A stretch of 25,689 bases of DNA from Lojkania enalia (GCA_010094045.1 ML986592.1:1-25689), one strand, 5' to 3'. Numbered from the stretch's first letter, positions 8,608 through 18,561 are shown. Notes: a model not told the origin generated them from the letters alone. Made by a program: numbers and translations.

Positions 8608-11570
8608 GTGGCCATATTTTCTCCCATCATGGCGATTCAGGAGGGCTTTGTGTTGGTTCAATTGGAGTTATTTAGCCGCATGCGAAAGCACTGCGAGAAT
8701 TGCCATGATTTCAACATTCCTCTGCAGGACTTGTCTGACGGACGAGTTGTCACACCGACGGATTTATCGTCCAACTCAAGGAAACGAAAAGCTTCGCAAT
8801 CCATAGGATCCACACAAAATGCTTCAATAAGTATTTCGACACTGACGCCACAGTCGGAGACCGAGGCTACCGAGCCACAGCCGCGTTCACAGCCGTCCAG
8901 AACTGGGCCGCCGCTCCAATCTAACTCAGAGTCACTACAATCTGGGTCAGCAACATCACAATCGGGGTCAGCGCCATCAGAGTTACCAACACCATCCAGG
9001 CCGCTTTCAGAACCACAAAAGAAAAAGCGAGTAACAAAATCGCGGACAACCCTGGCACTCGATCGATTTGTTCAGAATGCACCCGAAGGAAATAGATGGC
9101 GCGCGAGGCAGTCAGAACTGGGACTCAATACTGTTGAAAAGTACGAAGATGTTATTCAAGGATTCTCTCGGCGCACATATGCTGTGTCTAAGAGAAAATA
9201 TTGTAAAGAGCTCGGGGAGTTGAATGGTGAACTCATCGTGGTAGGGCAAAAACTGGCCCTTCTTATAAAGTTATCCCTTAAGAATGTGGATCTTCAGAAG
9301 TCGTTCGCGTATTTCCATGTGCTTATTCTCCTATGATTCTGCGAACTACTCCGGCAAAAGGGTGTCTCTAACTAAGTGATCGACGAACTTATTCAGACCA
9401 TTACCGATATTAGAGAGCGTGACCGGAAGGCGCTTTTAGATACCATTCTATAGATATATTAACTGATTGTTAAACTTGTCCGTAGAGGATGGACACTTTA
9501 TCGGGCAACAGAGTTGTTCTTTATAAGTATGCTGGGAAGGCTAAATTATTAAAGCTGAATTAACATTTAAAATCGCAGATATTATATCCATTTCTAACCT
9601 TGTTTAAATTCAAAGCGATAAGAACTTTAGATCTATTCTCGAGCATCTTTCAGCGGATAAATTTATAAAATACAATTATAATAACTGCTTAACTCCTAGC
9701 TATAGTATTCTAGGGCTTATTACTCCTCTTTTTAATTCGATTAATTCGATAGATCAATTTTTATATAAGATATAATCGAGTTTATAGAAACTAAGTTAAT
9801 AATAATTCTAGGCTTACTGAACTATATAGTGCGCTGGGATATAATTTGCTAGACCTGCTGTTATTAGTAGAAGGAATTCATATAGTTTACCCAGCTAAAA
9901 GTATACCAGCTTGCTCAAGCTTTCCGGAATTCGAAAATTTAATACATAACTCTTTTATTGTAAGTAAAGCTCTGCTTTTATAAGTTATATTTAAATTAGT
10001 TGATAAACCAATTTTCAGCTGTTAATTAGAACGGGGCTGAGAACGAGAATTAGAGTATAATTGTGTGTACGGAGTAATTACTCTTCTTGCTTATCTGTGT
10101 AATTGGAACTATCCCCGAGTTTATGTTAGAACAAGCAGTTTCTCCCTAAAAACGGTAGAATGAGTATAGTATAGAGTACTAGACTCACCTGTAAAATACT
10201 CAATTTAGTCCCTATCTGAAGGTTCTATTCTTGGATTCTGGTAGGCTATAGCAGGTTTTAGAGTATCTAATATTACTTGCAGCTATTAGGGTAGAGAAAT
10301 CTAATAATATAAAGACTTACATTTATAGCTTAACACCTATTAAGTATATATATAGCTAACGAAAATTGTATTAGATCGAATAGGCTCTTTAGTTATTCTG
10401 CTATATATTTCCCCGTAACCTAATAACTCTGTAAGTTTACTAACCTGTTACTAGCAAGCTACGTACTTACTAGTAAAGACTAGTCTCGGAAAAGGAAAAG
10501 CTATTAGCAGTGCTAGAAGGCTTGCTCCGCTACTATGCTGAGACTGGTCTGGAGATTCCCTCTAACGACGAAGTTATCGAAACTTTACTCGCTGTATTAA
10601 AGTTTGGACCCTTAGTTTAGTAATATCTAATTCTTTCTTTAGTTGATTAATTGCTGGAGAAGATGGCTAGCATATATTTATAAGCCGAAGCTGTCTACTA
10701 ACGAAGTGTGGTTTTACGTCTTAAAGGAGATATAAATAGCTTAATTAAGCTCCTTCAGGAATTCCTAGACTGAGAAGATATAGCTATACGACTGTAATCG
10801 CATCCTATCCTTAGACTTCTACATTTATCCCAAGCGACCAACTATATATATAACTTTAACTTCTTATCAGCTAATAAGGAAGTAAAGATGTGGATGCCTA
10901 TAGAGTTAGATAACACTAAAAAGCAGCTTAATGTTATATAGAGCTAAATTCATTCCGCCGGCCAGATATTAAGAGGATAAGGGCATTTTCAGACTGCGTG
11001 TCTCTTTTTTAAACGCTATCTCTAAAGGGAACCTCTTCGCGAATCTAAAAGACATTTAACTCTAGCTCACCTTATAGATACTTATATTGAGGTAGATTAT
11101 CTGAAACAGTGTGAGATCCATTTATAATCAACGGGGGAACTGCTTGATAGAGCTGAAAAGCTGATTCGACCGGAGATTAAAAATGTAAGATCTTATGCGC
11201 CGCGTTTGAAAGAATATTGTAGGTTACTTCTTTCTTTATCTGAGATTGAAATCAGGCGAAGTTAATTTGCGGCAGCGGAGCATCTGCTTATAGAGGTCTC
11301 TAGCATTTACGGGAAGCTGATTGACCCCGATATCGTCGACCGGCTTGGATATGTACGGTCACTCATTGCCTTTGCGCGCATTTCTCCCCTATCTGAGGCA
11401 GAAACTCGCTGGAACAATGCCTTGAGTCTTGGCAGAAGATACAACCTGCTTGAGGAAGAAGTGTTTACAGTTGCTTTTATTCATCTTTTTATTTGCGTTG
11501 TGCGTCTTCGGAATAGGAATTTAGAAGGGGCCAAAGCTGCATTCGACTACGCAGCAGGGATTTGTCGCAC
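8608..11570 (+). pseudogene. Large decayed gene with TPR-like C-terminal part
   Basis: The first 242 codons are open: a Cys-Cys start (MRKHCENCHDF), a low-complexity Ser/Gln/Pro stretch (codons about 65-135), a basic KKKRVTKSR patch, then conserved-looking helical sequence ending at a stop (9334-9336). The same frame continues past that stop (LLRQKGV, IDELIQTITDIRERDRKALL, RRGWTLYRATELFF) with TAG/TAA codons. Near 9540 the readable frame changes by an indel or intron and goes on with FRSILEHLSADKF and LTPSYSILGLI. From about 10980 to 11560 one frame reads through three stops as paired helices (LAHLIDTYIEVDYLKQCEIH, DRLGYVRSLIAFARISP, EGAKAAFDYA) like a TPR superhelix. Damage is of RIP type and is confined to about 9.35-11.2 kb. 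The family is not named; no P-loop was seen. It ends at the junction with the reductase fragment. Confidence 0.6.
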
Positions 11571-12751
11571 GAAACCTCTACAGAGCCGTGGATGAGTTGC
11601 TTTAGATACGGTAAATGCGCGGCAATGCCAAAGCCGCTGGCTACCAAGAGAATATTCTCACTATCGTCCATAGGAATGCTCCTTCCGTGAGGCCCGCTAA
11701 ACACCACCAAAGCATTTGTAACAGGACTATTTCCTGTGCAAGATAGCAGTTCTCGGGTGAAGCCTCTGCGAGGCTGGATAAACAATTCCAGACAGTCCTG
11801 CGCTTTCGCAGCCCAAGAAATCACGACAAATGGATGGCTCTGGAAAACAGAAGAAAAGCTAACAGAAGGCATCCATACGTTTATGTATTGCCCTGCTTGA
11901 ACGCGGAGCGATTTTTGGGTGTGGATGTAGAGTCTAATGGCACCATGCTCGTGCGTGATTTCAGCTCGCGCCAGCCGGTAACGGAAAAAGCCATTCTGAT
12001 AAATAATCAAACTGACTTGAAGTAAGCACATGAATACGAATAAACACACGAAGATGTAAACGTAGCAGCGGGGAAAAGTTTCGGTGGACGGTAGGTGCCG
12101 CCATATGGCGTAGGCCGAGAGTACTGCAAGGGCGTGGTGTGCGCGAAGGAAGAGTTCGTAGGTACGTCTTTGAAAGAGAGGGAGAGAGAAGAGAAGGATG
12201 CAACACAGTGATGATATTCCCTACACATTGTCAGTTTTGGGCAGGAGGAATTGAGGCAATCTTACTATAACGGCAAACAAGTTTTGGGTCTGGCTCAATG
12301 GAAAGGCGGGCCGCGAGGTTATAATGCTGATAGAATGGAAGAGGGCAAGTAAAGTCGCAGTCACGCCGGCAGGCCGATGCATCTTTTTTACCGTGTTGAG
12401 CGTTAAACCTAATAGATCTGCGATAGTGCTAAGGTGAGGGCCCCCAAAAAGCGGGATCAAATTAGTGACGGATAAAGTTCCAGCGCGGAGGCCTGCCTCC
12501 TAGATACTGGAAGTCTGGAAGCTCACACAAAATATGTTCACAGTGATGTAGACAAAGTGCACCAAGACATCAGCCGAACTCCATGGGCCAAAATATTGGT
12601 GTCGATAAAGGATGTTGTTGTAAATCAGATACTTTGACATAGCGGGGGTGAGGTATTTAACGAGACTGACAATCAATGGAAGGCAATTCAGGAGCAGGAG
12701 GAAACAGAAGCTGCTACCGACAATAATAGCGTACACTGTGCTAAATCTCAT
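11570..12751 (-). pseudogene. Ferric reductase (FRE/NOX family) pseudogene, 3' truncated
   Basis: The family moves electrons from NADPH through FAD and two hemes across a membrane to Fe(III) or similar acceptors. Start is taken at 12751 (MRFSTVYAIIVG), a hydrophobic first helix. A stop at 12500-12502 interrupts TSSI-EAGLRAG, where the family has Gln, Lys or Glu; CAG to TAG fits RIP. The frame then resumes to NLIPLFGGPHLS, the first heme pair (His in MHRPAG and ALFHSI), an intron 12221-12265 (45 nt, GTAAG...TAG), and a second exon with RRTYELFLRAHHALA (second heme pair), FAD motif QSHPFVVISW, and nucleotide site VASGFGIAAHLPYLKQL. After LIHG, near 11590, homology stops; the rest of the NADPH domain is missing and the frame runs antisense into the neighbouring decayed gene. 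One nonsense codon plus truncation make it non-functional. Confidence 0.85.
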
Positions 12752-12802
12752 GATGAACGTTAATAGAAAATCGGCGGCGGGTAGTACGTAAGGACTAGAA
12801 CA

Positions 12803-12888
12803 CAGGAGAGCAAGAGGAGAGGGAAGGAGAAGAGGAGAAGAGGGAGAGGAAGAGGAGAAGAAGTGGGAAGGGAGAACAGAGAGAGAAG
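12803..12888. promoter_or_regulatory. Purine-rich (GA) tract upstream of the reductase
   Basis: The + strand is almost only A and G here; read on the reductase strand it is a CT-rich tract ending about 50 bases before the start at 12751. CT-rich stretches are common just upstream of fungal start codons, so a core-promoter or 5' UTR role is plausible. No functional evidence beyond position and composition. Confidence 0.5.
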
Positions 12889-12909
12889 TTCCAGGTTGGA
12901 ATGGGGACG

Positions 12910-12999
12910 AAAGTGACCGCCTGTTCAAAAGTAACCGCCTGTTCAAAAGTAACCGCCTGTTCAAAAGTAACCGCCTGTTCAAAAGTGACCGCTTGTTCA
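12910..12999. repeat. Five tandem 18-bp repeats
   Basis: Unit AAAGTAACCGCCTGTTCA repeated five times without gaps (12910, 12928, 12946, 12964, 12982). The first and last copies read GTGACC, and the last also has GCTTG for GCCTG; the three middle copies are identical. Because 18 is divisible by 3, the minus strand reads as an artificial Leu-Leu-Leu-Asn-Arg-Arg repeat that I do not think is translated. Location is between the DUF3723 stop and the reductase start, so it could be an upstream binding-site cluster or a neutral minisatellite. Confidence 0.9.
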
Positions 13000-13173
13000 A
13001 AAATGGGACCTCCTTTCTAAAGATATGTTATTGGGTCTTGGTGGTGGAGCTGTCTCCCACAGAGACGTAGGGTGGACCCGACCATTGCAGTCTCGAGTTC
13101 TATTCGCAAGTAGAAACCGTCGCGAACACGGGAAAGAGCCGGGAGGACCGTAGACGTATGCGCATGCTAATAC

Positions 13174-16100
13174 TTAGCTGTTTTCTGCAGTAGCTGTTTT
13201 ATCTGGAGCTGTAGGTTGTTGACGTCCTCGTTTTCTTGGTTGCCTTTCTTGTGGTTCTCCTGAGGCTGCTTCCTCCAATGCTTCGGGTATTGTGCGAAGG
13301 ATAGAGTTTTCCAATTGCTCAGTGATGTCGATCTCCGTGTCTGCGATTAAGAGGATTGTGTTGCTTCCGTTTGCAGTTGCTGCTTCAAAGCATTGTCGCG
13401 GAGTCAATATGTTTAGATCACCAAAAAGTCTAAACCTCTTCCTCATGTATTTTATCGCTACTCTTTCAACTTCAGAGGGATTTAAGGGATCCACGTCAAG
13501 GCTACGGGATATCCTCCAAACACCGCGTTCGCGCACCTTATACGTAATACGGACAAAATGAGTCTGTACATTGGTAGTGCTGTTTGAACCGGTGCCGCTT
13601 GAGACCAACTTTGACATTTCTGGTTCCAATTGACGGTCATCCGCCTGTTGCTTTTCTTGAGATATATCGATGTTTTCTTCGGTTGTATCGTGACTTTGTA
13701 AAACGCTCCCAATATTTATCCGTGTGTGACGCTTCTGGGCTTGCTCTGAACTGCTGTTTGGTTTAAATATTGCTTGCTGGGGCTGTTCAATTTTCTCCTC
13801 TCCTTGCTTCTCCAACTCTGCTTGTTCGACTTGCTCCAGCTTTAGCTGCTGAAGCCTCTCCTGCTCTTGACGCTCTTGCTCAAGCTTTTTCTCATGTTTC
13901 AGCATCTCTTGATTGAGCCGCTCTTGCCCTCTCTCTCGCTGTTGCCTCTCTTGTTGGAGTTGCTCCTGCTCAAGCCTCTTCTTTTGTTCGAGCCGCTCCT
14001 GCTTAAGCCTCTTCTCCTGTTCAAGCCTTTCCTGCTCAAGCTGCCTCTCCTGCTCAAGCCGCCTCTCTTGCTCAAGCCGCCTCTCTTGCTCAAGCCGCCT
14101 CTCTTGCTCAAGCTGCCTTTCCTGCTCAAGCTGCCTTTCCTGCTCCTGCCTTTCCTGCTCCTGCCTTTCCTGCTCCTGCCTTTCCTGCTCAAGCTGCCTT
14201 TCCTGCTCAAGCTGCCTTTCCTGCTCAAGCTGCCTTTCCTGCTCAAGCTGCCTCTCTTGCTCTTGCCTCTCCTGCTCAAACTGCTGCTTCCTTTCTTGCT
14301 CCAATCTCTGTTGCTTACTCCTCTGTTGTTTGATTCTTTGTTGCTCAAGCTTCCGTTGCTCGCGTCTCTCTTGTTTCAACTTTTTATGTTTAATTCTGTC
14401 TTGTTCAAGTCTCTGTGTTTCACGTTCTTGCCTCTCCTGCTCCTGCCTTTCCTGCTCCTGCCTTTCCTGCTCCTGCCTTTCTTGCTCCTGCCTCTGCTGT
14501 TCCTGTCTCCGCTGTTCCTGCCTTTCCAGCTCTTGTCTCTGCTGTTCCTGCTTCTCCAGCTCTTGTGCTGTGTCGCTTCGCGGTGACACCAGATTAACAT
14601 CATCTTCCATGCCCAATCCTAAGGCTTTACCAAAAAAGGCAAAGTAGACAGATCGGCGTACAAAAAAAGAGGTGACTTCCTCGCCTTGCTCTGCACTTTC
14701 ATCATGCATTTGAGTTATAAAGAGATATGCGCTGTCCTGTTTGTAGGCGTCTCGGTCGGGGAACCCGCTCCGCTTTCCAGGTGCGTCAGGACTATCGGAG
14801 GTCCAAGCTGGAATCGCTCGTTCGTATGTAAGTGGGCATGCCGTCATAAACATCTGTACTATTTGGTCAACGTACGCTTCGAGCATAGTGTCATCATATC
14901 TATAGCGACCTGGTTTTCGAGCTTTAAGTAGAGCATTGCGTGCAGTCTCTCTATCCGACGATCTCTGTTTCAAACGATCAATCCCCGGGGACGCGAATCC
15001 CAGCCGGTCTGCTAGAGCAGCGAACTCATAGAGAACCGTATCATCTGCTCCATGACATTCCGCCTTTGCGAGCAAGTCCTTATCCTTTTTCTTTGAGTCG
15101 GGTGGCATGTCCCGGTAGTGACGCATCGCATAGAGCCATAACTGCCGTTTGCCCCAATTTATACGATCGCCGGTCCCTCCAGACCTAGTAACGAACAAGG
15201 ACTCCCCAATCTCCACCACGTATGGTCCACTTATCTGATTTGCGTCGGTGAATTTGTGGTCTAATGCCGTTGAAACAGTCTCCTTGCGAGAAACCTTTAC
15301 CAGTCGTTTGAGGCAGTCGGCACAGGCGTTCAGGTACTTAACGTCTTCAAAGAACGTGAAAAGGGAAGGAATCAGACGGTCGGTGCGTCGCAGCTTATTC
15401 CAAATATTCTTCCGTTCCTGTCGGTTAAACGCGCTAAAGATCTGGCCACTCAGCAGTCGACCGTGCAAAATTTGGGCATCCTGCTTGGAATTCCCAGGGG
15501 CTTTAAGTTCCACTACCTTCACAGTAACTCGGTCTACCTTCCGCAGGTCAGACTCGCCACCAGGTAGAAGCGTAGACCAAAATTCTTTCATATCCTCGAG
15601 GTAATGTACAACCTCCTGTGTTAACATGTCAGTGGCTAGTAGAACCCAGGAGGATTGACCCACCTCATCGCATTTCATGCTAGTGATTTTAGGTATTGTA
15701 CTTAGTCTTAGGTCGTCGCGCATTCCAGGCATAACCATCACATCGTCAATGGCTGCTGCCAGCTCTTCGTGGTCGTCTAGCTGGCGAAGGCCTCTCCGGC
15801 TGGTAGTTTTAAGAATAGCTTTCCAGCGATTCTTGAAACAAAGATTTCGTTCTTGCTCATACTGGCGGATTTTCCAGTAGACCTCTCCATCGGACGGTCT
15901 CTTCTCGTTTGCATATTCTTCAACAAGAGTTGTTGTAAGCTTCGGGCTGAGATCTAGAAACGGTTAGCTGTCGCTTTGCTTTCGGAAGGTATCCATACCT
16001 GCGAGGTAAAGGTCGACTATCCACCATGCATCCGCTAGAGGGAGGATCTCTCGACCGGCCTGCACACGATGACGTCCGTGGAGGCAAGTGAGTTGAAATC

Positions 16101-16419
16101 CAGAGGGAAACGTCAGAGTGGGCGGATTGCCGTCTGTATTAGTCAGCAAATCCTGTACCGATATCCCCGCGGCTTGCACAGCATCGTGAAGGTCAGTTGG
16201 TTCAACGACAGCAGGAACGTAGTTTCTAGGTTCAAGCCGACGAACATGGTCTGTTCGGAATACCTCCTTTAGTCTCTCGATATTTTCGCGACTCAGCTCC
16301 TTCCCTTCTTCCTGCGGAAAATGCAGCACCTCGAGTTTAACACGAACTGCACCTTGATACTTTACCCGTCTCTCCGCCCCAATTCTAACCTCTTGTTCAG
16401 AGAATCGCGAACGACGCAT
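13174..16419 (-). CDS. DUF3723 protein with long Glu/Gln/Arg coiled coil
   Basis: Two exons, 15999-16419 and 13174-15953, encode 1066 aa. The 45-nt intron has a GTATGG donor, CTAAC branch and TAG acceptor, and joins VDLYLA to DLSPKLTTTLVEEYANEK, restoring the DUF3723 sequence. Residues 1-600 are the domain: KLEVLHFPQEEG, CLHGRHRVQAGREILP, WWIVDLY, EEYANEKRPSDGE, PSLFTFFEDVKYLNACADC, RQLWLYAMRHYRDMP. Residues about 600-862 are a repetitive, highly charged coiled coil (units of LEQERQ and QEQERQ). The tail, about 863-1066, has a conserved-looking segment (VRITYKVRERGVWRISRSLD) and a basic KRGR patch. DUF3723 proteins are fungal, of unknown biochemical role, and recur as accessory genes in Starship elements. 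No stop or frameshift is present, in contrast to its neighbours. The start at 16419 is the first ATG of the conserved frame. Confidence 0.9.
13850..14575 (-). repeat. Coding minisatellite in the DUF3723 gene
   Basis: This stretch encodes the Glu/Gln/Arg coil. In 14030-14290 the DNA is built of nearly identical 18-bp units (plus-strand form CTGCCTTTCCTGCTCAAG, encoding LEQERQ) mixed with 12-bp units (QERQ-type). Outside this core the units diverge. Near-identity at synonymous sites suggests recent expansion by slippage or unequal exchange. Changes by 12 or 18 bp keep the frame, so copy number can vary without breaking the protein. Confidence 0.9.
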
Positions 16420-16628
16420 TCATGAAAAATTTTATTCCTGATATGCTAGAAATTTTGCGTAAAGGAAATGGCGGGGAGACAGCGGGCAGATGAGAAAGCC
16501 GAGTAGGATGACCATCTTGACAAAGCCAGAGGTCAAAATTGACCTCTCTCCCCTTAAAATAGCAGTGCTAATCCATTCCGGTCCCAGAAACGCTTGCTCA
16601 CCTTTGTACCAAAATCAAAACTATCGAG
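16420..16628. promoter_or_regulatory. Divergent promoter with perfect 8-bp dyad
   Basis: These 209 bases separate the start codons of the DUF3723 gene (minus) and the pseudokinase gene (plus), so they must hold both promoters unless one transcript starts further out. At 16529-16546 is GAGGTCAA-AA-TTGACCTC, a perfect inverted repeat with a 2-base spacer, the form expected for a dimeric transcription factor. It contains TTGAC cores in both directions. No zinc-cluster CGG...CCG site was noticed. The binding factor is unknown. Confidence 0.55.
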
Positions 16629-17747
16629 ATGAGTACCTCTAATAATCGTCACACACAACTTGGGGTACTATCATTGGCAGACGAAGCAAAGTCTACAATA
16701 CAAACTGCGAAGCGTGATGGAGTAAAGAATCCGAGTGCCGACCGCTCTGATCCTAATAGTAACCTAAATAAGAGGAAAGAGCGCTTTTTAGAAGATGCCT
16801 CAGACACTACAACTGGTGTGAGACAGGTGAAGCCAAGGACGTTTGGCTCGACGACAAGCTCTCTTCCACTCTAGGCGAAAAAGGAATCACCGTGGACGAA
16901 ATACGAAGAGGTTTTTAGTGTTGAATTAGGTGGGCCCATTAAGGTAGCTATACAGAAGGCGCCGACAATCAAGCTTGTCAGCGTGAGGGTCTTCCCAGCG
17001 CCTGCCGCGGAGAAGGCGCTACACATGTTTCGACGGGTCCAGCACCGGAACATCGTGGCAGCACTAGACGCTTTCACAACAGATGATGGCTTCTATATTG
17101 TTCTCGAACATATGCCCGTCCCTCTCGAGTGGATCGTACGATCGCCGGCTGATCCAAACGAACAGCAACTTGCTGCCATTCTTGGACAGGTAAGCCGTAA
17201 TTTCCTGATACTGGGCAGTTTACTAATCAAATAGATCTTGGATGGCGTTGCCTACCTTGCAGCACAAGGACTTGAGCATGGTGCTCTTTGTTGTTCTGAC
17301 ATCCTCCTCAACACGGATGGCGATGTAAAAATTGGTAAGTCGATCCTTCAATTCAGTTATCACGAGCTCACACACCTAGCAAACCCCAACTCTTGTAACT
17401 TGAAGGCAGAGGGAAGCGTACGCGATTTGAGAGCCCTCTCGTCTATTACAATGGAGTTGATGCAGAAGTATACTAAAGAGGATGGGGCTGTTGGCATCGA
17501 CGATTTGCACCGCTGGCACTCCAACTCAGACGCGGTCGGATTCCTTTCTGCGACAACATCGGTAGGGAGTGCGGCGGAACTACGAAAGGTACTATGAAAC
17601 CCCATATCCTATTCTCCAATACATTTAGCCTAACGCGTGCAGCATCCACTCTTGAGTCACCCGTTGCGGAAAGAGTCACTCATCGGTATTATATCTTTGG
17701 CACAGGTCTGCACTCGGGGACGTTATAAATATTCACCACAAGTGTAA
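16629..17747 (+). CDS. Degenerate protein-kinase-like protein (pseudokinase)
   Basis: Proposed exons 16629-16826, 16875-17189, 17235-17334, 17380-17588 and 17643-17747 give 308 aa. Introns are 48, 45, 45, 45 and... in order 48, 45, 45 and 54 nt; the last has CTAAC. The first removes an in-frame TAG (16872-16874) that would otherwise be a nonsense codon; its pyrimidine tract is good but the branch site is weak. Residues 1-66 are a polar tail; a kinase-like fold follows: SPWTKYEEVFSVELGGP, MFRRVQHRNIVAALDAF, FYIVLEHMPVPLEWIV (hinge), EHGALCCSDILL (HRD loop), VKIANPN (DFG), and a closing HPLL. HRD reads HGA, the loop lysine and asparagine are Cys and Asp, and DFG is absent, so it should not be catalytic. 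It is transcribed away from DUF3723. If the first intron is not real, the gene is a single-stop pseudogene. Confidence 0.7.
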
Positions 17748-18013
17748 CATGCCTGGTCAGTGAAATGCAAGTAAGCATTTCATTGTTTTCAACCCTCTTC
17801 ACTCCGATGTACTTTGGCGATGTCTCTCCTGCAGCGTCAGCGAATTGGATGAGAGGCGCTTTTCAACCCCTCTTAAATCAAATCTTTATTTGAGAATTAG
17901 TCAAGCAAAGCATGTCCTTTTGACACCGCATGTGCCTTGATTTTTATATAGTATCGTATGCAATTATCACGGCTGGCATATAACTCTTCTCCAGTTTTTC
18001 GACTTAACTCACA

Positions 18014-18406
18014 ATGTGGACGGATCTCCCAGAGTCCTCTGCAAGAAAACGTAACTGTCTGTTCCAACCGTGGCCTTCAAGCTAGCCTTCTCTAACTCCA
18101 CGAGTCGGCGAGAATAGATTTTGGGTCGCAGGTCTAATGGATGCTATGGCATTTTTAAGAGTAGCTCTTTCAGATGCGCGGCTTAGTATGAGACGGCTTG
18201 CCAATATGGCTAACGAATCCAAAAAGGCTAGAAAATCAACTGTTGATGACTTCATGCAAAACAGGTGCTGCTTTATTGAGCCAAGAATGCAATTGGTGTT
18301 GGAAAAGTCTGCAAGTGCTTCCGGAATCACGGATAAAATCGATTACAATCTTCCGATGCGCCTTTCCAATCCTTTCTGTATGCCCATCATAGTTCGCCAC
18401 CAGTAG
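18014..18406 (+). CDS. Possible small two-exon gene, unknown function
   Basis: Proposed exons 18014-18050 and 18132-18406 encode 103 aa. The intron (81 nt) has a GTAACT donor, a CTAAC at about 18092 and a CGCAG acceptor, and removes an in-frame TAG at 18086-18088. The product starts MWTDLPESSARKR and continues as a mostly helical, basic chain (FLRVALSDARLSMRRLANMA) with no known motif. I do not recognise a family. The 5' exon is short and the region could instead be a fragment of a longer decayed gene, so this is a tentative model. Confidence 0.4.
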
Positions 18407-18537
18407 TCGAAATCAACCCCAGAGAATATATGTGTCAAGTCCTAGGGTCGTAATCGTCCTCCAGTCCTCGCTCACCAGTACTCATTTGCCAAATTTCATA
18501 AACTGATATTATAAATCAAGGAGCCTTTTCCTCAACC

Positions 18538-18561
18538 ATGAACCATTCACATCGTTTTTAG
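18538..18561 (+). promoter_or_regulatory. 7-codon uORF before the next gene
   Basis: An ATG at 18538 opens MNHSHRF and stops at 18559-18561, seven bases before the ATG at 18569. If this lies in the 5' leader, ribosomes would meet it first, and the short gap would disfavour reinitiation at the main start. Whether the transcript includes it is unknown. Confidence 0.4.

Noticed and set aside
8291..8675. Overlapping ORFs on both strands around the palindrome
   Set aside because: The palindrome makes both strands read alike here, so openness is not evidence of coding; only short fragments look protein-like.
12910..12999. CRISPR-like array
   Set aside because: Units are contiguous without spacers, and the genome is eukaryotic.
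12500..13000. Reductase start at 13000 with a Leu-Leu-Asn-Arg-Arg repeat leader
   Set aside because: The leader is translation of the 18-bp tandem repeats and CT-rich tract; the conserved protein starts at 12751.
13867..14647. Long plus-strand ORFs (up to 244 codons) of Leu/Pro or Cys/Ser repeats
   Set aside because: They are antisense shadows of the DUF3723 coiled-coil repeat; the minus frame is conserved and spliced correctly.
17775..17795. Small hairpin GAAATGC...GCATTTC as a terminator
   Set aside because: A 7-bp stem is common by chance and hairpin terminators do not apply to fungal RNA polymerase II genes.
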